From Coix lacryma-jobi var. lacryma-jobi (Eukaryota > Streptophyta > Magnoliopsida > Poales > Poaceae), in assembly GCA_009763385.1 (NCBI GenBank), contig CM019831.1, positions 85,533,845 to 85,597,844 of the forward strand: a stretch of 64,000 bases of DNA, in the 5' to 3' direction. Of the stretch, positions 12,401 to 25,277 are shown in pieces. The notes under the pieces were generated by a model. It saw nothing but the letters and a program-made list of their open reading frames with translations. It was not told where the DNA came from and searched no databases. Numbering within the stretch: the stretch's first letter is position 1; every line of letters begins with the position of its first letter. Made by a program: the position numbers and the translations under genes.

Positions 12401-14575
12401 CAAGCCTAGCCAAGTTCCTACCAACACAAGTTCTTGACCGTAGTTTGACTTGCCCAGTTGTGGAGACCATGCCCAAATCCTTGTGTACCCCTCGGTTGCC
12501 CTTTTGTTGCTGTTTGGCCAAATCAAGTTCATCTAATCTTTTACTTGTCATAACCTTGATGTGCACAAGACGTATCCTTGTTGTCTTGTGCCATGTTTTG
12601 TCCTTGAAATCACTTCCTTGTTGATTTTCAAACCTTGTGATCATCCTTGTTTTGCTAGCTTACGCATTGCATGTGATGCTCTCTCCATGCAAGATTTATC
12701 TGCGTCATGTAGGATTTCTCATCGGTAGTGGATTCAATAATGATGTCTTGGTTAAGAACTAATGGTGCCGCGACGAAACCGAGAGCCTCCTGTGGCTGTA
12801 GACACATGGTTGTGTTGCTCGGCACGCGCTGGTATCATGGTTTCTAGTCGAGATTCATTATGGAAACTATGCCAATGTGTTATCTGTCATGAAGCTTTCT
12901 CCTTGTTATCTCCTATAATCCTTCAAAGAAATCCCTATGGCAGATCAGATGTGGCAATGTTTCTTTTGATGTTACAAAGAGGATGACCTTTTCTAGAATC
13001 AGTTAGTGATGAAAGTAGTAACAAACTATAAGAGGTCGTAGACAAAGGACTCTGTTTGAGCAACAACAATGATCGAGAAACATATATGGTTGTAGTGAAG
13101 TAAAAATGGCATATGATACTTAAGGTGGACAAGTATCCGTTGAAGAATGAGCTACAGAAGTGGTGTGTTATTGAATAAGATACTCAAGATCTGAAAAGTT
13201 TCCTGCCTAAACTCAATATGAATATTTGTATGATGATGATCTTGTAGTCAACCTGATCCTCCTAGATATGTCTGATTCTCTATGGACTTTGATGGTGATT
13301 GTGTGCATTGATATTCAGCATTGCTTGTAGTAAAAGCTGAAACTTTGGAGCTTTTTAGTGTTGAGAGACAGCTGATTGGTTTCATCCATGGAAAGGCCAA
13401 TATCCAATTCAGAAATGACTCTTTGGTAGTTATGAAGGCTACGTCTCACAGAACAGTGTTATACCTGAAGTCTGTAAACCAACTGATGTTGTTTGTGGTA
13501 CTCGTTCATCCCAGCCTCTGTTGTGTTCAGGCCAACTTTACCTTGGAAAAATTTGATTGGTAATACAGGACAGTACATCAGTCTAGTAACTCCGAAAGAA
13601 ATATACCTCGAGTAAGAACTATCTGGTAATACATCAGAGTACTATGGGAAGATTTATTTTGGATTCTATTAGATGAAGAACAGAAAGGACAGACAGAATC
13701 AGTCCCTTATTCTGGAGCGGTCAAGGTGTTTGACAAAAATCGACTCCAAGAAGTGTAAATTGATGACAGAGTGAAGTGTCAAACAACAGACTTCAGACTG
13801 TGTTCCTGCATTGCTGAGTAAATTTGAGAGAGTTACTCTGTAGCTCGGATAGATCAACAAGTTAGTTCTGCTAAGTAGTAACTACCTCATGAAGGAAGAT
13901 GGTATGGACCTGCTTGGTAGTGTTCTCTGGAATTCAGTAGTCTGGTGTTTACCCCAGAAGTTACATCCAATCCAACCTACGAAACTGCCACTGTTTGGAG
14001 ATGAGATTGTCTGTAAAGAAGGATTAGTGAAAGCGTGGAAATGATAGACTTAGCTATCATATTCACCGCTCTCTCAACAAACTCGGATAATACAATGTTG
14101 TCCTGAGAGAAAGAGAACTGCACACATGGAACTTTATGTAGCTTTACGTTGATTACTATCTGATTGAACAAATATTCACCAATGGTATACATAGTGGTAG
14201 TTGGTCAGCCAGTTCCTCCCAGTCTCGAAGGAAGTTGATTTGTAATAATATCAACCAGACAAAGATCTAGTATTTTCTTTGACAATATCATCTTGGATTC
14301 CTCCTAAAGTAACGGTACAATTTTGGTTTCCATATCGACTTATCAATAGTGGGTTGAGTGTATCTCAATGCTCGATGGGAATCAACAAAAGAAATTTTTC
14401 GGACAAGAGTAACCCGAAAACGACTTGAGAAATGGGAAAGTTGTACTATTCGTGATAGTTTCTTTTCTGCTAACAAGTCAGTATATCTTGAGTTGTCAGT
14501 AACCACTAAGGATGGGTGATATGTTTTCTTCCCTTGAAAAGTCTTTCGTCCGTAATCTCGGGACGAGATTCTTTT
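9437..14575 (+). other. Non-coding interior of the giant-LTR element
   Basis: About 5.1 kb without a coding frame longer than 105 residues on either strand. 9460-12700 is AT-rich with many TTGTT/TGTT words and has no match I recognise. At 12762 there is a short start, MVPRRNREPP, that recalls the N-terminus of Gypsy gag proteins, but it degrades at once. Near 14380-14450 a short frame reads TRVTRKRLEKWESC, faintly like the end of a chromodomain; I would not claim it. Nothing resembling protease, reverse transcriptase or integrase motifs is visible, so the element is non-autonomous. Confidence 0.7.
9439..9454 (+). other. Primer-binding site, initiator Met tRNA type
   Basis: TGGTATCGGAGCAAGG lies two bases after the end of the 5' LTR. 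It differs by one base from the TGGTATCAGAGC core expected for priming by initiator methionine tRNA. Confidence 0.85.
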
Positions 14576-14587
14576 AAGGGGGGAGGG
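14576..14587 (+). other. Polypurine tract
   Basis: AAGGGGGGAGGG lies one base before the 3' LTR (TGTAACACCCC at 14589). It is preceded by CTCGGGACGAGATTCTTTT, the usual context of the plus-strand primer in grass chromoviruses. Confidence 0.85.
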
Positions 14588-14588
14588 C

Positions 14589-17500
14589 TGTAACACCCCA
14601 GGTGTTTGACGCCAGTCGAGCAGTCAGTTCGAGCACAGACATGGTCTGTCAGTTGATGATTGAGAGATAATTTCTAGCGTTGTCAGACATGACAAAAAGT
14701 TTTGGAATCAATCCTGGAAACAGAGCCTCAGTTTGAACTATTTGAGAGATAATTAACAGATCCAGTTAATAATGATTTCCCAATTCCAGAATATTCATGA
14801 TTACTGCTAAACATGACTTTTTCATGTGCCCCGCTTCAGTTCCTGTCTATAGTAACCTGTCAAAAAGTTTTGTGAAGTTTAGAATCAAAAAGTCACATGA
14901 AATGACGAGTCGCAGTTTTGCCTGTTCTGGCTGATTAACTGAAGAAAATCATTCGGGTTCAACCAAGTGTTGCAGTTATGCCCAATCAACTCTATATGGA
15001 CTCACGAATAAAAATTATCCAAGTTTCGTGTTTAGCACATGAACAGAAAATATCCTGACTGACGAGAGACCGTAATTCGGACCCTATCGGCTGACTGTTT
15101 TGACCAGCATTGAACGGCGTCTTCAAGTGCTCGCATGACAGTGTGCCTTAAACGAAAGTTGTAGTACAGATCGATAGGAACAAATTTTGTTTTATGACCA
15201 AGACTTGGATTGGTGCCAAAAATAGCGAAAATGAGCTCACAAGATTGAGTACAGCGCAGTTTTACGGCTCCGGAAATTGGTTAAGTCTGTACTGCAAAAA
15301 TTGGAATTTCGGTCACCGCGAAGCTGCCGTCGACTATCGTTACCGTACAAATGATTCAGAATTTGACTGAGCGCCTTTAACGAAAGTCGGAGTACTCGTC
15401 GAGACGACGACAACAAAATTTGTTTCATCGGAATCGGAGTCCGTTTGATCAGTATTTGTAATTTTTTATCTTGACCGAAAGTTTCCGAAAACCTACCAAT
15501 TTGGGAAAGAAATTGGGGGAAAATTTGACGGGAAATTTTCCCGAGGCCGGTCGCGCCCGTGTCCCGAGGCCTTGCCTGCCGCGCCCTCTCCTCCCATTGG
15601 CGCACAAGGGCGGTGCTGCCCCTCTCCTCGCGTGAAAAATCCCCGAGCTCCCTCTGGTTCCTCTCCAGTGCTCGTTTCTCTCTCTCACGTTCCATCTCTC
15701 CATGACCCTGAAGAGTAGACAAGGCAACAACGAGCGCTCTTCTCTCCCTGCTCCCTGTGTCCGGCCAGAAGCCGCGGCCTCGTGGCTCGCGCGCTTCCTG
15801 GCCCGACGGCCTGGCCTGGCCGCATCTTCCCCAGGTGGAAACCAGCAGCAGTCAACGCAAGCAGCAGCCCGACACCCAACCAGCAAGGCCGGCCAACCCC
15901 AGCAAACCCTAGCTCGGTCTCCTCCCTTCCCGGCGACGTCGACTAGCTTGGCCTTCTCCTCCGCGGTTGCGTAGTTTTTCCCGTGAAAAGGTAGAAGAAG
16001 GGTATGGTTGCGAAGCTAAAACTTTTTGTGTGCTCGCTTTGCATAAATGACATGACTCATGTGTTTTCTAGTAAGCCCCTAAATGATTTCTGCAGGTTCC
16101 ACGGCTCCAAATGTGATAACAGTTTTCTATTTTCGTTTTTGATTAATTAATAAATCTGGTCCAAAGTTGTAAAATGCATAGTAAATCGTAGGAATGTCTA
16201 AAAATTGCGAGGGAGGACTTTTTGGAATCCTTCCAAATAGCTCTGTCTAGTGAATGTTTAAAATGTTGTGTGTTAGTTGATAGTTTCTGTTGTAATGATT
16301 TATTTGTGTTAAATAGTATTAAATAGGAAGAAAATGATATCTGTTGTTTTATTGCTTAGTTTGCTATGAAATTGTTATGATAAGCTTGTTATGTGATATG
16401 TGTGCTCTGATAAAAATTTCAGAATTGTTGGTGCATTTATTAATTAGTTATGAATTTATTTAGCTTGCAGCCTATTAAATGGATTAAAATAATTTGTGAT
16501 AAATGTTTGCATGTAAAAATGGAAAAGGTGGTTATGTTGTCCTTCTATTATATTGTTGTAGCTTAGGTAATTTTTTTATAGTCATGTGTTTGCAGAAAAT
16601 ATGATTTGTATATTTATTTTGCTCTCACATGCATTTTTTGAATAAAACTTGTCTTGTTTTTAATAAATAAATTATAATACCTGAGCATGTAATAGTTTTA
16701 CAGTAGTTATGATTTGGCATTATCTATCATCTGTAAAAATATGAGGTCCAAACTATATGTTTGCAATGTCACTTCAAAACAATGCCTATGTTTAATAATT
16801 AAACAATTGCTTAAAATATAGTGATAGATGACATATGTATATCTATGTGATTACCTTTGTTGCATATTAATCTGAGATAAAGTGATGTGTAATCATGATT
16901 ATAACTGTTAGAAGTGTTTTAATAGCTTATATGTGTGCTCAATGATTAACTAAACAAGTAATGAAATGATTTGTTAGTATGCTGAAATTGCTGCATGTAC
17001 AATTTTTGTAGTGGTTTGTTTTATGTAATGTGTTCTATACAAAAGTTATAGATAACTTCTTTAACGTGTTTGTCCTAAAATTTTATGATTTTAGGCCAAG
17101 TGGTTTAGGAGTTATAGTTTTTGTAAGTTGGCTGTCATGTTTTGCATACTTTCTGAGTAGATCTGAAAGAATGAATTGTTTGGCTAGTTTAAGTTATGAA
17201 TCATGTTTTCATATTAATAGAAGTGTTATAGGTATTTTTGTAATATTTTTTAATTGTCTTGGATCACTATTTTTGGTGGTCTAGAACTTGAGTTACATGT
17301 ATTTAAAGTTAGAAGTCAGAATATGTCCAAGGTCTGGACAGATTTACTTGTTTGAGTTGGTTAGCCTTGCTAACTGCTTAATCACCTTGAGGCAATTATA
17401 AATATGTTGTAGCCAACTTAATAAGCTTTCTAATAAGTCTTATGTCAAGTCTTTTGGTTTCATAGATCTCTAGTTATAGCTGTTCAAAGATGAATGTAAT

Positions 17501-19772
17501 ATTCTGTCCAATGTTTGGATAGAAGTGCTTGTCTGTCATGTTTGGTCTTTTTAATGGCTGAATCATGCTTAAATAATAATAGCAAAGTTGTAGATAATTT
17601 CATTAGTTTTCCAGAAAGTCTAGGATCACCTTGTTTGGATATGTGTAGCTCCAGTTATATCTGTTTAAGTACATGCTATATTGTTGTCCAAATTGTGTAA
17701 ATGAACTGAAGTTGATTGCTATAGCTTAATGTTGATTATGTGATCCTTGATGCTATGTCATGACTTTATAATGTTTAGTTTGTGCATTTCATGATATTAA
17801 ATTAATTAACCTGATGTATTATATAAATATATTAAATAATGATGGTTGACATGCTTAACTAATATAGGAGTTGTCTACGCATACATGTGTTCCATTTGTG
17901 TGATGTGCGTAATGTAGTCCTGATTGATTGTTATAGTTAGCCACCATGAGTGCCTAATGAACCGTGTGTCACACCTTACTTTAATTATAACCTTCTGAAG
18001 TGATTATGCGATGTTAGGTGTTAGAGCTATATCTTTCTTTTAGTAGTTATCCTAATTGCTTATGTGAAGTAATTAGTAACACTTGTGTTGAGCGCCTTAT
18101 GTTTGATTCATAAGTGTTTTCCCTTGCATTCATATGCTTGCATTGCACATCTCATTTAGGTAACGGTGGATACATCGTGAAGGACGTGATGATGTGACTA
18201 AACCCAAAGACGGTGTTTGGTGGATTATTCTGAAAATGCGGAGTTAAGCAAGTGCTACAATGGAGATGCTCGCCAAGCTAGTATCACCTAACAAACACTA
18301 ACCTAGTGTTGGTTCCCAGGCAAGCCCCGGAGCATTTCTAAGCCTCTCAGTATTTACAATTAATTCAATTGATTATTTTATATTGTGATGCATTAGGTTT
18401 AGGAGTTGATTGATTCATACTTGCTGCATTACCATTCCTTGATTATTGTTTACACCTACCTTATTATCCTGTTACTATTTATATGTAGAATTGCTTAGTC
18501 TCCTAAAGTAAAAGTAGTAACTGAAGGATGTTCCCGTAATGCCCCTGGTGCGTATTTTACCGGATCACGGTTGGCTATACTTCCTGTCGTGGAAAAAAAC
18601 CGGAGTAGTAATGAAATACGGTCAACTGGAAGGCAAGGCACCAAGTTGGAACTTGGGGGCAACTCATCCGTTGAATCGTGTAGGTTTGTATCGATGTTGG
18701 CCCTCGTTCATTTTTAAAAGCGCCCTTTTACATAGGGTGCCAGTGATGTATTCCCAACCCCGAAGCCGGTTAGACGCTGTCCGGGCCAGTCTCAACCCGT
18801 GTTGCACCCTCTAGTATGGAAACACAATCTGCCTCGTGTGGCCATCGTTTAGTTCCAAGTGGGTGGTCCGTGCTGTGAGCCGCGACGATTACCACCACGG
18901 ACAGTATCGAGCGGTGACCCAATGCGTGGACCCGACGAGGAAAGTGTGGGTTTGTATTAAAGGTTTCTCGCCAGCTGGTTTGTAATTCGATTCGATTCGC
19001 CATCTCCCCCGGTTAGTGGGAAACTATGTCGAGCTTCACCACGATACAACTCCATGTGACATTGATGGTTCAACTAAAATATTGACAAAGCAAACCTGAT
19101 ATGGTATTATATTATTGTTTGCTAGATTCAAGTGAGTGCTCTAGTGCAGGTGCAAAACCTAGAGTTTAAGGAATAGGATAAAAGATGATTGCTCATATAA
19201 TTAAATGATGAACCCTTTAACTTAAGCTCTTTTTGCAAATAAAGTTAGCCAACTCCACTATTTATATCAGCCTTGCATACTCCTTGGTGTCACTTTATTT
19301 CTGGTTTACGACGGGTAAGTCTAGCTGAGTACATTCGAGTACTCAGGGTTTATCCCACCTTGTTGCAGGTGAAGGTTAGGTCTGCCGAAAGGTGGGCCAG
19401 TGCCGGTGGGCTCGGCAGTTCCATACTTCTTCTCTTTATGGTGTTGTTGGAGGGTGTCACTCAAGCTAGCAAAGTATTTCAACTTATGTTATGGTATTCA
19501 TTTGAAAGTTATGTTGTTTCTTCTAAATTAAGTGGAACTCCACTTGTATTATTATTTGTGAACTCTATTGTAATTTTATTTCCGCTGCAAAGCTCCGTGA
19601 ACGTGATATGTATTTGCTTGACCATGCGATCTTTGCTGAGATGTTAGAAATGTTTGAAATCCCTTAGGATTTCAGGGACTACCGGGTTTATATGGGCTCA
19701 AGTGTGCTAATTCAGCTGCCACGGCAGAGGTTTTCGCACTTGTGCTCTTATAAATTGGTCGGTTCTGTCACA
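14589..19772 (+). repeat. 3' LTR of the giant-LTR element (5184 bp)
   Basis: This is the direct repeat of 4235-9436. It ends GGTTCTGTCACA followed by the target duplication ATCCA. Differences from the 5' LTR are scattered substitutions and small indels. If roughly 5 percent divergence holds over the full length, and a grass LTR rate of 1.3e-8 per site per year is used, insertion was about two million years ago. This is an estimate by eye over the first 400 bases only. Confidence 0.9.
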
Positions 19773-19777
19773 ATCCA

Positions 19778-22624
19778 TAACAATTGAGAACATGAGAAGA
19801 ATCAAAAAACTGACAAGTCCCAGAAGTGGACTTGCGGTCAAGTCGGTAATCCGCAAAATCAGCGTCGGAGTAACCACAAAGAGAGAGGGTAGAAGAAGCA
19901 GAATACCAAATCCCGAAACTCTGGAGTGAAACAAAGGTACCTCATAATGCGCTTGACTGCTTGACAGTGAGAGGTGCGTGGCGACGACTGAAATCATGCG
20001 CCAAGACACACCGCGAACTGCATGTCCGGGCGTGTCGCCGTCAGGTACAGCAGCGACCCGATCATACTTCGGTACTCCTTCTGATCCATAGCTTCTCCCT
20101 CCTCGTCCGCATCCAGGGCCGTCGTAGTCGACATAGGTGTTGGAAGAGGCTTGGCCTCACCCATATCGAACTTCTTCACTATGTCCTTGGTGTACTTGCC
20201 CTAGTGCACAAACGTCCCTTCTCGGGATTGCTTGATTTGCAACCCAAGAAAGAATGTCAACTCGCCCATCATGCTCATCTCAAATCCCCTGCTCATTGTA
20301 TCTGCAAACTTTGCAACCAAAGCATGAGAGAAACCACCAAAAATGATATCATCCACGTAAATTTGAACCAACAAACTATCATTGCCTTGCTTGAGGAGAA
20401 AAAGAGTTTTATCCACACATCCCATTTGAAAACCCTTAACAACCAAAAAGGTTTTCAACCTATCATACCAGGCTCTAGGGGCTTGTTTCAAACCATACAA
20501 AGCTTTGTTAAGTTTAAAAACATGGTTTGGAAACTTTGGATTTTCGAAACCAGGGGGTTGTCTCACATACACCTCTTCTTCTATGTAGCCATTTAGGAAA
20601 GCACTCTTGACATCTATTTGAAAAAGTTTGAAACCCTTGGATGCAACAAAAGCCAAGAGGATCCTAATTGCCTCCAAACGAGCTACAAGAGTAAAAGTCT
20701 CCTCATAGTCTATCCCCTTCATCTGACTATACCCCTGGGCTACAAGTTCGGCCTTGTTTCTCACAACATGGCCATCCTCTCCTTGTTTGTTTTTGAAAAC
20801 TCATTTTGTCCCAATAGGGTGACACTTAGGAGGAGGTGGAACAAGCACTCAAACCCGATTTCTGTCAAAATTTTCTAACTCCTTGTGCATGGCATTTACC
20901 CAATCCGGATCAGATAAAGCATGTCCAACATCTCGGGGTTCAAAATCAGCAACAAATGCAGAATGAGCAAAGTGAGAGATTTGTTGTGACCTTGACAGAG
21001 TGATGTGTTCGTGGTTGTTGCCGATCATCTGTTGAGGAGGGTGTTGGCGCTGAATGTGTCGTGGCACCTCTTTTGCTGATGTGACCTCCCCCACAGCAGT
21101 AGCTGGTGCCTCCTCGGGTATCACTAGCAAACCCCGAGGTGGTGGATCGACCGGCCCCCATGTAGTGGAAGAAGATGGGTCGGGGCCGCGAGCAGTCGTG
21201 GTCGAAGTCGATCCTAAAGGAACAGCAGGTGGAGGAAGATATGGGTCATACATCTATTCAGCTCCATCTTCCTCATCATCAAAAGGAGGATCACTGACCT
21301 CGTGATCACCTGCACGCTCAAATCTAGAAGAAGGACAAAGCATGGTCTCATCGAAGGTGACATCAGATGTCTCCATGACTCGGTTAGTATCAAAGTTAAG
21401 TACATGATATGCACGAGTATGATTACCATTATCCAAAAATACACCGTCAGAAGAGCGAGACTCAAACTTGTCCAAGTTTCCTTTCTTAAGTATAAAACAG
21501 TGGCAACCAAAAACTCTAAAATAACTCACTTTGGGTTGCTTCCCAAATCGCAACTCATAGGAGGTCTTTTTCAAGAAAGCATTGAGAAAAATGCGATTGG
21601 AAATATAGCATGCAGTGTGAATAGCCTCGGCCCAATACCGCCTAGGAGTCATATGCTCATCGAGCAACGTCCTAGCCATCTCAACAAGGGTCCAATTTTT
21701 CCTCTCTACAACACCATTTTGTGGCGGTGTGTAGGGCAAAGAAAACTAATGCTCTAAACCCAAATAGTCACAAAAATTCTCAAAATCTGAGTTCTTAAAC
21801 TCGGAACCATTATCGCTACGAATAGCTCTCATCGAGTTCTTAGGGAACTCGTTCCGAAGTCGCAAAATCAAATTGCGAGTAAAAGAGAAAGTCTCAGTTT
21901 TCTCAGCTAAAAAGAAAACCCATGAATATCTCGAAAAGTCATCAACAACAACAAGCACATACCACTTCCCACCAACTGAGCTCACCCAAGCCAGACCTAC
22001 AAGGTCCATATGCAAAAGCTCTCTAGGGTGCTTGGTCATAACTTGATTCACAGGATGGTGGGGAGCGGCAACTATTTTCCCATGTCTACAAGAATGGCAA
22101 ACAAGATCCTTATCCATGTATAGCTTGGGCAATCCTTGGATTAAGCCAAGTGAACTAAGCCTTGCAAACAAGTCGAAGCTCAAATTGTCTAGTCTCCTAT
22201 GCCATTTCCAAGGATTACAGGAGGATCCAGCCAAAAGACAACGAGAAATGTCAAAAGACTCCGAGAAATTTGCACGAAAGACTTTCCCAAAGGGCGAAAT
22301 CAAACATACAAGATTGCCCTGAGGATCTAAAATACGACTGAGATTCGGCTTAAAACGAATCTCATAGTCATCCTCAAAAAGTTGAGAAACAGAAAGAAGG
22401 TTAAAATGTAAGTTCGATACAAGAGCAACATCACGTAAGACAAAATGCTCATTAACTCGCACAGAACCACGGGAAAACACCCAACCTTTGCTATTGTCAC
22501 CGAAAGTAATAAACTCCATTCCGGTGACTGGACTAAGACTGGAGAACCACTTAGAGTTTCCGGTCATATGCCTTGAGCACCCGGAATCCACAAGCCAAAC
22601 GTTCTCCAAACTACTTACCTACAT
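19778..22624 (-). pseudogene. Element A pol: PR-IN-RT-RNH, broken
   Basis: One reading frame interrupted by in-frame stop codons at 21746-21748, 21254-21256, 20849-20851, 20201-20203 and 19994-19996. In order it shows the protease active site (WLVDSGCSRHMTG), the integrase zinc-binding region, the integrase core (HMDLVG, RSDNGSEF, PPQNGVVERKN), a proline-rich linker, reverse transcriptase (DVKSAFLNGYIEEE, YVDDIIFGG) and the start of RNase H. The zinc-binding region reads HRRLDN where C has HRRLGH, so the second histidine is lost. Next to 19778 the RNase H part has lost about 90 bp relative to C, beside the giant-LTR insertion. An ATG at 22624 overlaps the gag stop and is followed at once by TAG. 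It is not functional. Confidence 0.9.
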
Positions 22625-25214
22625 CAATAAAAAGACATAGGGTGAGCATACGGTCCAACACTAGGTGAGTAAAATGAGAAGAATACCAGTTTTGTCCCGG
22701 CTGCTCAAAAGAATGGTCAGTACATTTCTACGGGGAAAGCGATCACCATGCAGAGGAAAATGGGGTCCGCTAGGAGGAGAGCGCTCACCGTGATAGCCAA
22801 AACGCGGTGGGGTGTAACGCTCAACAACAAATCCACTGCCACGGGGTCCATAGCCTACAAAACTAGGATCCCGCCGGGCCAAACCTCCTTGTGGCCTAGG
22901 ACCTTGAGGCATTGGACCTCTAGGCCTAGCACTCCTCCTTTGAACGTTCGGCACATGTCCATCATGGAAAGGATGGTACATGTTCGTGTTGTTCATCTCC
23001 TTTGTACAACGCTCATCTCTCTTGCGCCAAAAGCAAAACTCCCTCAAGTGTCCATCTCTCCCACAGTGCTCACAGTGGTACCTCACCACTCTCACAGAGG
23101 GTTGTTGGTACTCACGGTATTGGGTGTGGATCACTTGGTTCTTATGTGGCTTGAGCTCCTCTTGGATTGGTGGCATAGTGTCAAGCTTGTTCCTTAGGTG
23201 ATTGGGTTTTGGAGCCCATGTTTGTTTCTTGGGTGGAGCTCTCGGAGGTTCCACAAACACTCTATCTTTGGTGTTTGGCTTGAGAGGCTCTTTGGGTGGA
23301 ATCTTGGTTAGTTTGGGAGTAGTGGTGGAGTTGGGCTTCTCAATCGGCTTAAGACCACTAAACTCTCCATCCTTCCCAAAAGATGTAGCACTCTCCACAC
23401 CCTGAGCAAAACCAACACAAGGACCTCCAACAGCATGCTTGAATTGGGCAATCATCATCCCAAGCTGCGGCTCACCACAAGACACCAATGACAAGATGGT
23501 CTGAAGGTATGTGTTTTCTTCCTCGGTTTGCATCTTGTCATGCTTCACATTTGCAATTTACATCTCCAAACCCTCACACAAGGCACACCTAGACACACAA
23601 GTGCTACCCGAGCTGGCCTTCTCAAGAGACATAATCTTGGAATTCTTCTCTGCCAACTCGGATTGCAAGCCTGCACAAGACTTGCACGCACCCAACAACA
23701 CGGGTCTAGCCCTAAGATCATCCACCTCTCCAACCAAAGCAACATACTTCCCCCTCAAAGTGATAAGGTCAGTCATGTGCTTGGAGCACATCAAACACTC
23801 ATCCTCCTCGGTGACTACAACGGTGGACTTGACAGACTCAAGTTCCTTCACCGCATCCTCTCACTTCTGCCTAAACTCCTTCCTCTCTCTAGCAACAAGC
23901 CTAAGCAACTTGTCTTGACTAAGAAGAGCAGCAGTAAGTTTCTCGACCTCAGTAGAGAGTTCATCAGAGGTCTGAGATACCTGGGAGGAGTCATCGTCAT
24001 CATCGTTCTGACAGATCTCCTCCAGCTTGCTGTCGACCTCATCGCCAAGGGCCGTGGTGCAGAAGCCCTCATCGTCAGCGAAGAAGCAAAGACCGTTCTA
24101 GAATCCGCTTGATGCAGTGGAGTCGTTGTCCGAGTCATCGACGTCGCTGAGCGTGGTGAAGAAAGCATGCTGCTCAGCCTGGGCTTTGTCCAAGTACTTC
24201 TCCTTGATGTACTCCTTGTCGAAGCCGCCCTTCTGCTTGTGCTTTGCGGGGTCGTACTTCTCCTTGCGCTTGCCAGAGTCGTACTTATAGCCACGATCAC
24301 CCTTGCTTAACGGTTGCTTGTTCTTCTTTGGGCAGTTGGCGATGAAGTGGTCCGAGTCGCCGCACTCATACATCCAGCTTAGCTTCCTCCACGGTGACGG
24401 TTCATGCGGTTGTTCTGGAACCGCGAGAACCGGTTGGGTTGTGGAACCGCGAGAACCGGTTGGCAAGCAGAGCCAACTCGTCGTCTCCCATGAACTCCAG
24501 CTACTCCTCTGTAACAGACAAAAGAGAAGAAAGAGCAAAGCCTCCAGAGGGGTTAGCAGAAGAGCCATAAACCAAAGCCATTGACGGACCAGAAGGATTT
24601 TCATAAGAAGCCCTCGCCATGGCATCAATCTCACTGGACTTGAGCTTACTCAAGAGCTCGTCGCAAGTGAGAGTCTCATAGTTAGACGATTCGATGATCG
24701 TCTGAACTTTTGAGTCCCACAGCGACCGATCGAGAGTGTGAAGAAGCTTGAGAGCTCCCTCATGATCATCGTACGACAAAAGCTCTCTGTTAGCCCTCAT
24801 TCTGTTGACAATCACCTGAAAGCGAGCGAATAAACATTCTATGCACTCGCCAGGCATGTGTCGGAAGTTCTCATACTCACGCTTATGCGACTCGTAGAGA
24901 TGAGTTTTGACTAGAGTGGTTCCCTCATGAAAATGCATGAGAGTCGCCAAATCTCCCGAGCTGTGGTGAGGTGAGAGACACGATCAAACTCAGACATGCT
25001 CAAACAGGTGAAAAGAGCATTACAGGCTTGGCTATTGGCATCATGCTCATCGATTTGCTGTTGAGTCACACGAGCAGCCAAGACCACATAATCGGCATAG
25101 TTGCCAATATCCCAAACTGAAGCATTCATGCTCTGAAGATAGGCCGACACGTATCTTCCAATACGCAAAGTTCGTCCCATCGAAAAACAACAGTTTGCCC
25201 GCGCCGCGATCCAT
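22624..25214 (-). pseudogene. Element A gag, broken
   Basis: The start is ATG at 25214 (MDRGAGK), with a two-base deletion shortly after (near 25160) relative to C. The remaining frames cover the UBN2-like domain (24501-25180), a first zinc knuckle (CGDSDHFIANC, near 24350), a Lys-rich and acidic spacer, the coiled coil with paired cysteines (23545-23850), a second knuckle (CEHCGRDGHLREFC, near 23080) and an Arg/Gly/Pro-rich tail (22661-22950). It ends at TGA 22624-22626. In the family, gag forms the particle and binds RNA through the knuckles. Frame changes near 24620, 24100 and 23550 make it a pseudogene. Confidence 0.88.
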
Positions 25215-25260
25215 GTCGCCTTCTGTGGATCTGGAACTAGCTAAGGTGAAAGATCCTTAA

Positions 25261-25275
25261 CCTGCTCTGATACCA
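25261..25275 (-). other. Element A primer-binding site
   Basis: On the minus strand it reads TGGTATCAGAGCAGG, two bases (AT) inside the end of the LTR. It matches the initiator methionine tRNA primer used by most copia elements. Confidence 0.85.
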
Positions 25276-25277
25276 AT

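Larger units (their letters stand above)
4235..19772 (+). mobile_element. Giant-LTR element (LARD-like, Tekay-style Gypsy)
   Basis: This is a complete insertion of 15,538 bp. It starts TGTAACACCCC, ends in CA, and is flanked by the 5-bp duplication ATCCA (4230-4234 and 19773-19777). It has two LTRs (4235-9436 and 14589-19772), a primer site at 9439 matching initiator Met tRNA, and a polypurine tract at 14576-14587. The 5.15-kb interior has no recognisable gag or pol. Long LTRs with a non-coding interior match the definition of a large retrotransposon derivative (LARD), which would need proteins from an autonomous relative. The LTR start and the pre-tract motif GGGACGAGATTCTTTTAA are typical of grass Tekay-type chromoviruses; that placement is from memory of the family. 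It sits in the RNase H gene of element A. Confidence 0.9.

Noticed and set aside
14380..14520. A short frame near the giant-LTR element's 3' end that might be a chromodomain remnant.
   Set aside because: Only a few scattered residues fit, and no flanking integrase is present; it is not enough to claim.
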